A DNA stretch of 64,000 nt from Apoda limacodes. Lineage: Eukaryota > Arthropoda > Insecta > Lepidoptera > Limacodidae. Each line of letters begins with the position of its first letter. The stretch's first letter is position 1. Under the pieces are notes generated by a model, which saw only the letters and a list, made by a program, of their open reading frames with translations, did no database searches and had not been told where the DNA came from. The position numbers and the translations under genes are program-made. Positions 24,833-35,650 of the stretch are shown here, in pieces. The stretch spans positions 8,809,001 to 8,873,000 of the forward strand of contig OX291553.1 of assembly GCA_946406115.1 (NCBI GenBank), in the 5' to 3' direction.

Positions 24833-26689
24833 CTAAGGTTTTGGAGCTACCCTGCGGAGGGCGGCGAAGAAATCGCGATGCTTAGCCATGAAGCTGAGCA
24901 TTTGAGTGAAATCGGTGATCTGTACGTATTCGGCGTACACGATCTCGAAATTGGCCGCGTCGAAGGCCCAAGAAATCTCGGCGAGAATGCCGAGGTGCTG
25001 CTGCTGCTCGTCCGCGTGAACGGCGTTGCAGGGCAGCGCGAAAGAGGGGCGCGGGGGGGCAAGGCGCGTATGCGCGAGAGGTGCGGGAGCACTTCTCATA
25101 GGCGCTGGACGCGGAATGTCCCGGGACATAAGAGGGGCGGGGTAGGGAATACCCGTGACAGAGACGGGCCCGGGGAGAGCAGACAAAAGTTTGTCTGTCT
25201 CCTTCGATTTGGACGCGTGAACTAGCGCTGGAGGACGGCTCCAGGCGTTGACAGCGGGGAGAGGTGCAGGCACGAGCGGAGCCTGTTGGCGGGGGGCGGC
25301 GGGACGCGATTTACCCTGTTTGGGTTTACGCGAGCTCTGTTTGGGAGCTTTGGGGCACCCGCGGTAATTCGCTGGGTGGCCTTCACTCCCACAGAGTACG
25401 CAAGCGACCAGGTCGGATGCGTTAGAGCGATCGCGATCACAGTCAGGAGTGGCGTGATCGCGCAAACATTTCACACAGCGCGGTCTGCGTCTGCAGTTGC
25501 GCTGTGCGTGGCCATAAAGCTGGCATCGGTGGCATTGAGCCGGGTTCGACCGCTTGTGCGGAGTCTCGACCCGGACGCCCTTGAGGCTGCACACATCTTT
25601 AATGTTAAAGATGGCCTTGCCTTCTTTTGTCAGATCGAGCACTACGAGCACCATGTCGTAGCACTCTGACTTGTTACGGCCATTGTACATTCTATGTACT
25701 TCCCGAACTGGGAGGCCTTGAACGATAAGGTCGTCCTGAACGGTCTTTGTGGAGAATGCCTTAGGAACTCCCCTTATGACTGCTAGGAGCACGCGTTCCT
25801 CGGCCAGCGAGTAAGTATGGTACTCATACTTTTGGGCCGTAAGGAAAGCCGTCAGATTTCGGAAATCTGACGGTGTCGGGACCTGCACTTTGATGCCGCG
25901 CTCGGCATCATTTCGGGCGTGCGTATAATTTATCCGCTTGGCCTTCATAGCGTTCGCTATATTTGGCCAGGCCCCTTTGTCTTTGATGACAATGGGCGGC
26001 GGAGTTTTTTCCGTCCGTCCCGAAGTGGGACAGGCGGCCTGCGAAGAGGTGGCGGCGGGGGGAGTTGTGTCCATGGCGGCTAGCTCAGGGCTGGCTGCCG
26101 AGGTGGACGGGGACGGTGAAGCGCTAGGCGCTTTGAGGCGTTTAGCCTCAGAGTCGGAGGGAGGAGGAGTAGAAGACTCCAGAGCGGATGCCGCCGAAGC
26201 CTTTTTGGACTTGGCGGACTTCTTCCGCTTTTTACCCTTTTTGGTTCCCAGGCCAACCACTTTGAAGCCTTCGTCGTCCTCGGACAACGCCGACTCAGCG
26301 GACATTACGGCTGCTGGAGACCGGGGTGCGGTTTCGGAGGTTGCGAGGGGCGGGGTAGCGAGAGACCGAGAAAGGGTCTCATCGGCTACCGGAGTGGGGG
26401 GGCGATTGGGCACAGGGGCCCGAAGAGCGCGGCGAGCGACACGCGGGTCGCGACAGCGGGGTTCGCGGGAGAGAGAGCGCGAACGAGTGCGCGAGCGAGA
26501 GCGCGAGCGAGACAGCGAGCGAAACGCGGAACGCGGCGACAACAGGGAGGGTATCGATTTGTCGTACGCAATGTGGGCAGCCACATCCTCTGAAATGCAG
26601 GATTGGACCAGATCTGAGTGTTCACAAAGGCATGCCCTTATGAACGCCCCTATCTGGTCCCGGGACATGCCGGTGAGTAATTCGGCCAT
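24833..26689 (-). CDS. Jockey LINE ORF1 (gag-like, CCHC zinc knuckles), 618 aa
   Basis: Starts at the first in-frame ATG (MAELLTGMSRDQIGAF) and runs uninterrupted to TAG. Seen: an Arg/Ser-repeat stretch near the N-terminus (residues ~62-78), a Lys-rich block (KKGKKRKKSAKSKKAS), a central PRE-C2HC-type domain (about residues 255-375, 'KVQVPTPSDFRNLTAFL'), then cysteine motifs CHRCQLYGHAQRNC, CVKCLRDHATPDC and CVLCGSEGHPANYRGC, and a Pro-rich tail. ORF1 proteins of this clade bind the element RNA and form the ribonucleoprotein. The stop is 7 nt before the ORF2 ATG, so the two ORFs are nearly adjacent. The long open frame on the opposite strand is a composition shadow. Confidence 0.88.
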   Translation of the reverse strand: MAELLTGMSRDQIGAFIRACLCEHSDLVQSCISEDVAAHIAYDKSIPSLLSPRSAFRSLSRSRSRSRTRSRSLSREPRCRDPRVARRALRAPVPNRPPTPVADETLSRSLATPPLATSETAPRSPAAVMSAESALSEDDEGFKVVGLGTKKGKKRKKSAKSKKASAASALESSTPPPSDSEAKRLKAPSASPSPSTSAASPELAAMDTTPPAATSSQAACPTSGRTEKTPPPIVIKDKGAWPNIANAMKAKRINYTHARNDAERGIKVQVPTPSDFRNLTAFLTAQKYEYHTYSLAEERVLLAVIRGVPKAFSTKTVQDDLIVQGLPVREVHRMYNGRNKSECYDMVLVVLDLTKEGKAIFNIKDVCSLKGVRVETPHKRSNPAQCHRCQLYGHAQRNCRRRPRCVKCLRDHATPDCDRDRSNASDLVACVLCGSEGHPANYRGCPKAPKQSSRKPKQGKSRPAAPRQQAPLVPAPLPAVNAWSRPPALVHASKSKETDKLLSALPGPVSVTGIPYPAPLMSRDIPRPAPMRSAPAPLAHTRLAPPRPSFALPCNAVHADEQQQHLGILAEISWAFDAANFEIVYAEYVQITDFTQMLSFMAKHRDFFAALRRVAPKP

Positions 26690-27479
26690 CGCGCGGGAGT
26701 AGCCGAGGTGTCGCTTGTGAGTACCTAGTGACTCCCCACCATTGCTGGCGAGGAGCAAGAATACCTAAATGTGGCCAGGCGCCCCGCAGTGCTACGAATT
26801 GCCTGGTGTGTACCTAACTCCTAGTCCTACGGCCGGGGTTACGTTGTCACCGTTAGGTTTCCCCCCAGCAACGAGACGTTTATGAACGAGAAACGTTAGG
26901 TAGACCGCAACTCTGAAAAGAGCTATACGATCTCACCCACCAGCCCTTGAGCACTCGGAACTGGATTTCTACAAACTAAAACGCAATCGATACTTAAAAC
27001 GCGAGAATGCACGGAGCGGCGAACCGCTGAAGCGGAAATACTACGCTAGCGATTTAACACAAAGCCGGACTCAGACCGGGCGAACCGGTAACAGTCAAAG
27101 AGGCAAGCGAGGGTCACCGCTATGCGTAGTAGTTCCGCGACTACGAGAACACACACTCACGCACAAAAACACACAGTATCGCTTCGATAAACACTCGGTT
27201 ATGGGCGCGTTGAAGAACGCACAAACACACTCAGAGCGGGCCGAGAAGCAATTTCCCAGCCAATACACACTGCCGAGCAGCGCTTCAACACTCAGGCCGA
27301 TTTTCCAGGAATTGCGGGCAATAATCCAAACAACAATTCGAGGTCGTCAGCGCTGAGGCAAAACACCACACAGGAATGCGCACCAGCTGAGTCACCACTG
27401 CACGGAGCACACTAAGAGCACTTGACGCTCGAAAACACGACCGCACAACACGAGAGTCGAATCGGGAAAGCTTGATATA

Positions 27480-27877
27480 GCAAACTTCCTTATTATAAAT
27501 CAAGGACTTGCCGTAGGAATCCCACGCCGATAACGGAATTCAGCACAGGCAGAGTCACGGGCATAAATAGTAAATAAATAAATATTCCTAGACATTATAC
27601 AGAGCCATTCTGGCCCAAACTAACCAAAGCTTGCACTAGGGATACCAGACAACGCATACAAAAACTTATTTACCTATTGTGTTGGGTTCCGTAAATACCT
27701 AACCTAAAAGTAAAAACCTTTAGAGTTACCTACGCAATGTCATGTCGTCCGTTTTTATAATTCCTTTTCATGCCAGTCTGTACGTGGCTAGGCTTAGTAC
27801 CTAGTAGAAACTGTAATTTGGCATGGGTATAAACATTTTAATCACGCTAATAAAGTATTGAATAAATGTTATAAAAA
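27480..27877. repeat. Right part of the split repeat, plus SINE and 'ggttccgt' fragments
   Basis: 27480-27570 continues the repeat interrupted by the LINE. 27605-27675 is a reversed SINE tail ('gggataccagacaac'). 27680-27860 carries 'gtgttgggttccgta' and 'gtagaaactgtaatttggca' of the 'ggttccgt' family. Non-coding. Confidence 0.5.
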
Positions 27878-28560
27878 ATGACGAAAATCGAGTTCCGCAC
27901 TGTTATAAAGCTTTTTACCAAGCAACTCGGGTCAGACCATACTTGTAAAGATGTTATCCGGTTTTGGACCTCTGTAGGGAAGACGAAGAGACATTTAGTA
28001 TTGGCTTAAATTGTTACTGGTGATGAAACTTCGGTTCATCATCATGAACCTGAGTCTAAACAGGGCTCTATGCACTCAAATGGCACACCACCACACAAGA
28101 AGATTAAGCTTTCACAATCAGCTGGCAAAATCATGGCGACAGTCTTTTGGGACTCAGAAGGAATCCTGTTGATAGATTACACAGAGAAAGGTGTCTTCAT
28201 AACCGGAGATTACCACACTTCAATCCTAGAGCAATTAAAAGAAGCCATCAAGGAGAAAAGAAAACTTTAAAAATATCTTCCTTCTGCACGACAACGCGCC
28301 TGTTCACAAGAGCCGTGTTGCAATGGCTGCCCTGCAGAAGGTGGACTTCGAAATTTTGCTACAGCCACAGCCCTTACCTGGCTTCCAGTGATTATTACCC
28401 ATTTCCCAACTTGATTAAAGAACTTCGTGGTAAACAGTTTTCAAGTGATGAAGAACGTATTTTTTAGACAAAGACCAATTATTTCTTTTGGTATACATAA
28501 GTTAATTGAAAGATCCGAATATAAGGGTAGCAGGTGAATATATTAAAAAGGAAATATTAA
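27878..28560 (+). pseudogene. Mariner transposase pseudogene with internal deletion
   Basis: ATG at 27878 gives MTKIEFRTVIKLFTKQLGS, then a large internal deletion leads directly to 'IVTGDETSVHHHEPESK' (about 28012). This runs on as 'SAGKIMATVFWDSEGILLID', 'ILEQLKEAIKEK', a frame change, 'LLHDNAPVHKS', another change, and 'YLASSDYYPFPNLIKEL', 'GKQFSSDEE'. The D,D,D motifs (GDET, HDNA, SSDYY) are visible in different frames. Different mariner lineage from the copy at 8105-9032 (HH..EPES against WIY motifs). Dead. Confidence 0.85.
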
Positions 28561-28734
28561 ATTGGATTTTTATTTCCACTCTTTCCCCATTCAGCAAACA
28601 AATAAACGTCTCCTCGTGACAAGGATATTTTGTTTAAGATCCTCGTAAAGTATTGGACTATTAATACTTTTTATATTTTGTAGATTGGAAGTTTCTTATA
28701 AATAGGTACTGAACTTCATAGTAATACTTAATAC

Positions 28735-28839
28735 ATAAAGACTTTCCTCAGTCACTTTCACGATCTGCATTCCTCGGTCATCAACATTACCAACTAAAAA
28801 TGTCTTTGAACAGTCGCCATGGAATCCCTTGAAGTAAAC
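28735..28839 (-). CDS. Single exon of a type I methionine aminopeptidase (METAP1D-like)
   Basis: A minus-strand segment of exactly 35 codons sits between 'tttgtttctag' and a GTATTA donor, phase 0 at both ends. It reads VYFKGFHGDCSKTFLVGN, then VDDRGMQIVKVTEESLY. This is the metal-binding segment of M24A methionine aminopeptidases (HGDxSxTFLVG), with the ligand aspartate of HGD present. The wording is closest to the mitochondrial METAP1D or bacterial form. I found no neighbouring exons (for example no HGIG motif) in the adjoining several kb on this strand. It is therefore either one exon of a gene with very large introns or a stranded duplicate. Confidence 0.6.
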
Positions 28840-28859
28840 CTAGAAACAAAGAATTTAAA

Positions 28860-30479
28860 CCAAAGTTTATAATTTAAAGCGAAATAAAATTAAGGTAACC
28901 ATTTAATATTTGTCAGCTAGTATGTCTGCGTAAGCCATAATATTATACACCTAAACCAATACACACAGTATTTTTTACCTTTCATATCTTCTTATTTAGG
29001 GACTACACATTACATTACACTACACACAGACTACATTTTAAGCTCGCCCGGGATTCTGCTTTCCTACCTGCATCATCAATTCCAGGCTTTGCCTGCTCCA
29101 GCGGTTATCATTGAAATAAAAAAACCAGAATATAAGTTAAGCCAGGTTATTATTTGATATTTGGCCCAAATAATTGCCTTTATTATTTATTCAAAAAAAT
29201 ATAGCTAGCATATTAAAAAAGCTAAAAAATCAGTCTTTAGCATATCATATCAGTTCAGAGAAGAGTTAGTGTTCTGTAAAGTAGGTACAGAGACAAAGTC
29301 ATGGCGAAGAAATATATTAGAGAATACACAGTGTCTAAAAAGAGGTTTTGATTCAACATATCGGAGAGAGAGCCATTCTTGAGGTAACAGACAGGTCAGA
29401 TTTTTTGTACTATTCAGTAATGTAATAAACATTTTATTTTTAAGGAGCTTAGGTTTCAAAGTTTTTTAATAGTACAGAGGATCTTCTTGTTAGACTTTGT
29501 GCCTTTAGAAGTACCGAGTACATAATGACACTTTTTCTTACCCGAGAAAGGCGAACATCGAAAGCTTTTATTCCGAGGGTAAGAAAAGCCATTTTGTACT
29601 CGGTTGGTACGAACGTTACTTTTTCTGCTCCCTGAAAGTCCTATATAGAATTAAAAAAGTAGATAGAAAAAATCGACATGTTTTCCGCCAAAATTTATGT
29701 CTTTTATAAGAATGAATGACCATGCGACGCAGCGCGGCACAAAGCGGCCAGCATTATTCTCGCTGGTCTATCGGCCGTCCGCTGGCGACATCATATATTT
29801 CTGCTACGGCCGCGCTAAAATATAACTGGCCACATCGAGTGCGAAATGCAATTTTATACGGTTTTTCGAACTGACCTGGGAGTTATTTGGCACTGGGGTC
29901 CCAAAAACTTCGATTTTCGAAACTGAGTATGCATGGAACTATGGACCTTTTTATTTCAGGTAGTAGAAAAAAGTTTTTAAGTGTACTAGTAGTAGTATTA
30001 TAAGGCAATTCTTTCAAGTACTTCTGACTACCTTATTATTGGCTTGGTATATTTACTACTTATCCCGATCAAGAGTTCCCACGGAAATTGATATTGGGTG
30101 GTGCCTACCGCAGGGAACTATTTTTTCACGTTGCAAAAAAGCTAGAGAGACTGAGAAGGACATAGGATAATTGGTATCTCACTGGAATTCCCACGGAAAT
30201 AAGTTTACCTATCGTTTTTACAATAAAGCAAAAATAAAATACGTTTAAAAAAATCATGCTTTTTGCCTACTTATCTCTCCAAAATGTGTACTTCTTTATT
30301 TTCCTAAATTTTTTGAGTTATCCGCCATGGGCGACAAACAGTGGCAAAGCTATCGGAGGGCTAGGCGGTGCGGTGCGGTTTATAATTATACTATCTTTTA
30401 AGGCTCTTCTAGCCAAGTATTTAAAATCTATTTTTATTTACGATTATTAAACTTTTGTATTACAAAGTTTATATTGTGT
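28860..30479. other. Intergenic or intronic DNA, no gene seen
   Basis: Mostly AT-rich. About 29510-30000 differs: it is more GC-rich around 29710-29850 ('cgacgcagcgcggcac', 'ggccgtccgctggcgac') and looks like a transposon-derived block. The words 'cttacccgagaaaggcgaac' and 'ccgagggtaagaaaa' are self-complementary over 'cttaccc..g/c..gggtaag'. No protein could be recognised on either strand. Confidence 0.3.
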
Positions 30480-31870
30480 TCTTTTTTATATCATTATTTA
30501 TATCACAAATTAACGTGACAATATTAAAACCTCTTTTAAATTAAATAGCTTATGTTTAACTTATCACCAGATATAGTAAAATATAACGACAAAAAAAAAC
30601 TTTTTTACTGCCAAATATAGTAAATGATCACCAAAAATTAAATCCCATTTAAGAGTGAAATTATATACAAAAATTTTACATCTAGCTATTCTTTTAAAGC
30701 AAACATTACCAAACTAATCATTGTTAACCTAAAAATAGTAAATGACCACCAAAATGTTTACTAAGTATATTTTAATTTAAAATACCATCCAAATATTTAA
30801 CATCTCGCTATCCTATAAAAGAAAATTACTCTCGATAAATCATTGTTTATCCAAACATAGTAAATGAAGTCCTAAAGTTTAACACTATACTATGGTAAAA
30901 TGTTAACTAAAATCTGAGATTTAAAGTCTAAATTAATAAACCACTACCAAAAACCATTATTTCTCTTGAGCGTTTATTCAATCAATTGCTGATAAGGTCC
31001 AAAAATTAAACTCCTACAATTTCAATAATCCTTTATTGAAATTTGGAAAATTTGTAATAACTTTTTGTACTGACCAGTTTTCTTAGTTTTGATAAATTCC
31101 TGTGCGCTTTGCATAATCATAAATTTTCTTCCGAAAACCCAATTTTCACATTACCTTCGACGTTTTTTCGTATTCTCTGGAATTTTATCACCGTCCGCCT
31201 CCGATTCCGGTAAAGCACTCAACAACGAAACACATGAACTTGGTCCCGCTAAGTTTTCATTCGCAATTGTTAAAAGATACCAACGAGTAAATAAACTTCA
31301 GGAGATATGGGACCTTATTGGGAACAGTCTATAGCTATTCAGACTCTGGAATTCGTGATAAAAATTTATGCCGGTACATTCACGAGTTACGAGAGGTACG
31401 TCAGACTTCCGTACATTTTTGTAACGATTCCAGAGTTCGGACAGCTCGAGATTGTTCCCAATAAGGCCCCGATTCGGGCGGCTGAGGTGTCCGGTAGTCA
31501 AGCGGCAAGGGCTTCTAAGACGCGAGATTTAACTTAATTTGGCGTCATTATACTTTATTTGGTAACATGTCTACATTTTATGGCAATCATAGTAGTTTAT
31601 TTAGGTAGTAATAGCGCATTAATTTCCTCACTAAGATTTGGTGATCATTTACAACATTCGGTCTTTGAAAACAATTTAAAGTGCAATCATGACTAAAACA
31701 GCTAGAACCATTGTAATTTTAGACTTTCTTTTTTGGTACATGTTTCATTTTTTGGTGTTTAGTACAGTTTTTTGGTAAGAGAGCTTAGGGTGTCGAAATA
31801 TTTTTTGGTGGTCAATATATTTAATCCCGACTTAAATTACCAAAAACTATAAAAACATATAAAACATAAA
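30480..31870. mobile_element. Unclassified element with inverted iterons around a hairpin core
   Basis: The left part carries repeated boxes in one orientation: GTAAATGATCACCAAA (30620-30635), GTAAATGACCACCAAA (30738-30753), GTAAATGAAGTCC (30860-30872), and a weaker one at 30576. The right part carries the same box reversed (TTTGGTGATCATTTAC, 31637-31652, exact) and related 'ttttttggt' words at about 31720-31815. Between them is a less AT-rich core (31090-31540) with an imperfect hairpin: 31309-31377 against 31411-31469. No transposase frame was found, so it would be non-autonomous. Superfamily unknown. Confidence 0.5.
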
Positions 31871-33339
31871 AATCATATAAACGGTACTTCCATCTATCTG
31901 TAATACAGACTTCTTAAAGCAAAATACTGATCATTTTGACAATATTAAAGGATAACCTCACAGTTGCGCAACTAGATTACTAGTGAAAAATCCGATTTCA
32001 AATAGTTTTATCACACGCATATGGCATGGCCATCTGGGTTAGTACTTTACCGAGGGGAACGCCTGCGTATTGCTTCTCCTCCTATATAGAGGCCGTGTTG
32101 CTCTATGGCATCTCATTTCTACTTTGAACCTCAAAAACTTAAAACTTGTTACTGCAATGATACATATGAAAGTTTATAAAGTGAACTTTGCAGCAATATC
32201 ACTGACAAACTTATTGAGATGTTACTATTTACAATGTTGCAATATAGTAAATGTGATGTTAGATGTTGTTTAAAACTTCATTGTATTAAACTAAAGTCAC
32301 TTTGCTAACTAAAGTTACTGTAATGTTGTATACAAAAATAACCACAACTTAGTTATCGCAATATTATTATTTTGACTTATCTACATCGTTACTATTTTTT
32401 ATTTTGCTAACTAATTGGGTTAAAATGATTTACAGCAACCTTATCTTCTTTTTAGAAAGGTTATGCATATCACTTTCGTGAAGTTGCAGAATATTTTCTT
32501 GAAAGTGCTTGTTATGTTAGAAAACTGAATCACAACATTTGGCAAGAATTCCAAAAGCAATTAGGCATGGGCTCCGTTACTTGGTTGGCTGCCGCGCAGG
32601 AGATTAGATAACAAACGGTGTACCCTTAGTACGCGAGTCCGACACGCACTTGACCAGTTCTTTCTTTCTCAAGAACCTTCCCTGGTGTATACACAACAAC
32701 TTACCAAAATGTCATTACACTTGGTTTACCCACAGTGCACGAGTCTGACTCGCACTTGACCAATTTTTCTTTCTCAGAAACCTTTCCCGGCATGTGCATA
32801 ACAAATTTACCAATTTTGCATTTTGACTTCATAAAAACTTGCCCTAACAATAACCAACACAACAAAACAAAATTATCCAATTTGATGCAGTCGAACGGAA
32901 GTTATGGAGTGACCAAGGGAATTAGGGATTAATTTTTATGTACCTACCTATATAGAAGATAGATTTCGAAATATTAAAAGATAAAACTCCGATGAAGCAC
33001 GATCGAAGTTCTTTGGCCAACATCGGTTTTGTTTAGCTTTCGGGAAGATAACAACTAATTAATTTATTCAATAGCACTAGAAGTAAGTTTTATGGCTCAT
33101 TCGTAGAGCAGCCAGCTGCGTGCACGGGGTCGCAGGTTCTAATCTCGGAAGATCTCTCATCGATCACGATATTTTCTTATTTCGTTTTAATAGATTTAAG
33201 TAGAGTATGTAGTAGTATTATTATATGTAAGAGATATTGTCGATAAGTAAGTAGGAAATTCGACTTTGTTTAAGACGGTTAGGACTTAGTGGTAATAATT
33301 GAATACATGTTTTCACGCAAGTTGCGTATGTAAGATGAC
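31871..33339. other. Intergenic DNA with a ~110-bp duplication and a tRNA-like segment
   Basis: 32625-32705 and 32735-32820 are diverged copies of one unit ('gcgagtccgacacgcacttg' and 'cacgagtctgactcgcactt', each followed by 'ctttctc' and 'taacaa..ttacc'). At 33095-33150 'attcgtagagcagccagctg' and 'ggtcgcaggttctaatctc' resemble the A and B boxes of a tRNA gene, probably a SINE head. No ORF of note. Confidence 0.4.
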
Positions 33340-34735
33340 AAATGGGAAGCAAGAACCTATCAGGATCAATAACAACCTAATCGAATATGTTAAAGAATAT
33401 ACATACCTAGGTTAAATCATTTCTCCTTTAGATCTAACCGCAAAAGAAATTGACAGACGTATTGGAAATGCCTGGAAACCATATTGGAGTTTGAAAAAAT
33501 AAAGAAAAACAGTGAAACAAGGATAACTATTAAACGGAAGCTTTTTGATACTTGCATACTGCCTGTACTAACTTATGTTTGCCAAACTTGGGCGTTCAGA
33601 AAAAATCACAAAAAAAGGCTCAAAACATGTCAGAACTTCACGGAAAGAAGTATGATAGGGAAAAGACTGTCCGATAGAATTAAAATTGCTACCATTAAAA
33701 AACAAATAAGAACAAAAGATGTCATAAAAACAATAAAAAAGTTAAAGTGGAAGCGGTCAGGTCACATACTCAGAGGTAGTGAAAAATGGTTAAAATACTG
33801 GTATAGTCCAAGATCCTAGAGCGATCTGACATAACTTCTTTTCAAATAGATGAAACCTTAGGTTCTCAGTAGCGCGTCATGTTATTTGAATACCTGCGTG
33901 CTTGTGGAGCTACCCTTGTGACACCTGGGCAGGTACCAGGTAAGAAAGGTAACTAAAAATAAGAGTTACTTAACTAAAATTTAAATGGCTGATTTTTATA
34001 TATGTTTTGTAGAATATTATTCTAAAATTAGTATTATAAGTTTCAGTCACTTTCCATGGGCCAAAACTTTTGTCAGACGCTTTAAAGCTCCACAAAAAAT
34101 AAAGATCCCAGAGCGATCTGACATAACTTATTTTCACATAGATGAAACCTTAGGTTCTCAGTAGCGTCTCATGTTCTTTGAATTCCTGTGTGCTTGTGGA
34201 ACTCCCCTTGTGACATCTGGGCAGGTCCTCCTAAGCTCCACAAAAAATAAATGAACTTTACTTATTTTTCCATGTTTGATTTTTAAATATGTTATAAGGT
34301 AACTATTACAAAGTTATATTTCATTAGTGAGACAAATTGTAGTGACCTAACATCTCCTAAACACAAAATTTATTTTTTGTGGAGCTTTAAAGCGTCTGAC
34401 GAAATTTACGAGAACCTAAGGTTTCATCTATGTCGAAATAAGTTATGTCAGATCGCTCTGGGATCTTGTAATAGTACACAAGTGACAAGAATGTAAAACG
34501 TGGTAGACCATTTAGACGGTTGGTTGATGACATTAAAGCCATAGCAGGCGGCATATGGACAAGAGTAGCTAAGGACAAAGAAAAATGGCGACAGTTGGAG
34601 GAGGCCTTTGTCAATCAGTGACATACAGACAGGCAGTTGATGCATGATAAAAAGTGTATTGGAAAATCTTTTTTATTATAAACAATCGTTTACTGTTACT
34701 TGTCTGAATAAAGGCTATTATTATATTATTATTAA
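33340..34735 (+). pseudogene. RTE-like LINE 3' fragment, split by a foldback insertion
   Basis: Left part (33340-33811): 'EYVKEYTYLG', 'IDRRIGNAWKPYWSLK', 'KRKLFDTCILPVLTYVCQTW', 'RSMIGKRLSDRIK', 'LKWKRSGHILRG'. Right part (from about 34470): 'NVKRGRPFRRLVDDIKAIAG', 'WRQLEEAFVNQ', then an AT-rich tail with 'attattatatt'. The order is that of the C-terminal part of lepidopteran RTE-type reverse transcriptases (LTYGCQTW ... WAGHVAR ... KRWVDDI). Frameshifts and stops; dead. The gap between the parts is the element at 33812-34468. Confidence 0.8.
33812..34468. mobile_element. Foldback element nested in the RTE LINE
   Basis: The outer ends are inverted repeats of about 55 bp: 'agagcgatctgacataactt' at the left, 'aagttatgtcagatcgctct' at the right (34438-34457). 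A third copy in left orientation starts at about 34104. 'gtcagacgctttaaagctcc' at 34073 is repeated inverted at about 34380-34402. The element therefore looks like a partial tandem plus inverted arrangement of one ~290-bp unit. No ORF. It exactly interrupts LINE coding sequence. Confidence 0.65.
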
Positions 34736-35520
34736 CAATGAGGTTAGGTATATAACAAATAAAACCGTGTTAGTACAGTAGGCGACACATCAACCTAACC
34801 ATAATGGACTTTCAACCCAAGGCGCAAAGTGAGGCAGAGCGAAAAAGTTGTGAAAGAGAGATAGTCGTAATTTATTATTTCGTCTCACACTGGCTGCTTC
34901 TTACGTAGTATTCCCACTGCATCGCGTCGCAACCGTAAATTATGAATGAATATATAAGTGTGCGTGCGTAATTATTATTGGGTTCCAATTTTTCTTACCT
35001 ACGATAGCAAAGAGGCATACAAAAAGGTGATCGCCCTTGAAAACCTTTATTTACTTATATTTTTTTTGCTTATTTTATAACAATCTTCTAGAAAAATCTA
35101 CTCGGTCATTTATTGTTTTTATATATATTGTTCTATTTAGATTTGGTTTTTGTGTCGCCGTAATATTTGTCCCTACCATTCAAAAGTAGGATTTGAGAGA
35201 TACTGTAATAGTCATAATGTAGTAATTTCGGTAAAAAACATTGATGAAGTATGGAAAAAATTCGTCTCACTGTAATTTACTATAAATTGTAATAACTTTT
35301 TAGTATTTTTACTAACCATCATCGTTAGTATTACAGAATTGGCTTTTAAGCCTATTTCGCACCCAGTGTCCTCTATAATTAACGCGCACTAGGCCCGTGT
35401 GGGTGCCTAGTGCGTAAGCGCAAACATTCTCCTCAGTAAGTAGGTATAGACTTGTGCCCAAAAGTGGAAAGTGTGGGTTGATATACTCATTCGTTTAGTT
35501 CTGTGTTTTAATATACTAAG

Positions 35521-35650
35521 GTGACAAATAAGCATACGGTCCGCCTCGTGTTCAGCAGTCACCGCAGCCTATGGACGCTTGCTACTCCAGAGGCATTACT
35601 GGCGTGATGCTGACACTTGTGCGTGACTAACTAGGCTTGAGGTGTGAGGA
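35521..35650 (-). repeat. 3' end of a CR1-like LINE (5'-truncated)
   Basis: Reverse complement of the tail region at about 61915-62000. It shares 'cagcctatggacgcttgc', 'agaggcattac' (for the reversed 'ggtgttgcaagcgtccatag') and 'ggtccgcc'. Only the last ~120 bp are present. Just upstream, 35385-35394 (CGCACTAGGC) and 35405-35414 (GCCTAGTGCG) form a perfect 10-bp stem. Confidence 0.6.

Larger units (their letters stand above)
21771..27468 (-). mobile_element. Jockey-clade LINE, 5.7 kb, with 11-bp target-site duplication
   Basis: Minus-strand order: 5' leader 27468-26690, gag ORF 26689-24833, pol 24825-21884, short 3' UTR, and a poly(A) tail seen as T's at 21775-21784. Both flanks carry AGCTTGATATA (21760-21770 and 27469-27479), so the insertion is full length and fairly recent. 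The element is GC-rich (strongly so in the ORFs) against AT-rich surroundings. It lies inside an older dispersed repeat. The gag and RT frames are long and open, but the endonuclease region is damaged (see pol). Confidence 0.9.

Noticed and set aside
25938..26702. 254-aa plus-strand open frame with Arg/Glu repeats
   Set aside because: Antisense to the GC-rich, RS-repeat part of the Jockey ORF1; its RERERE pattern is the mirror of the Arg/Ser codons.
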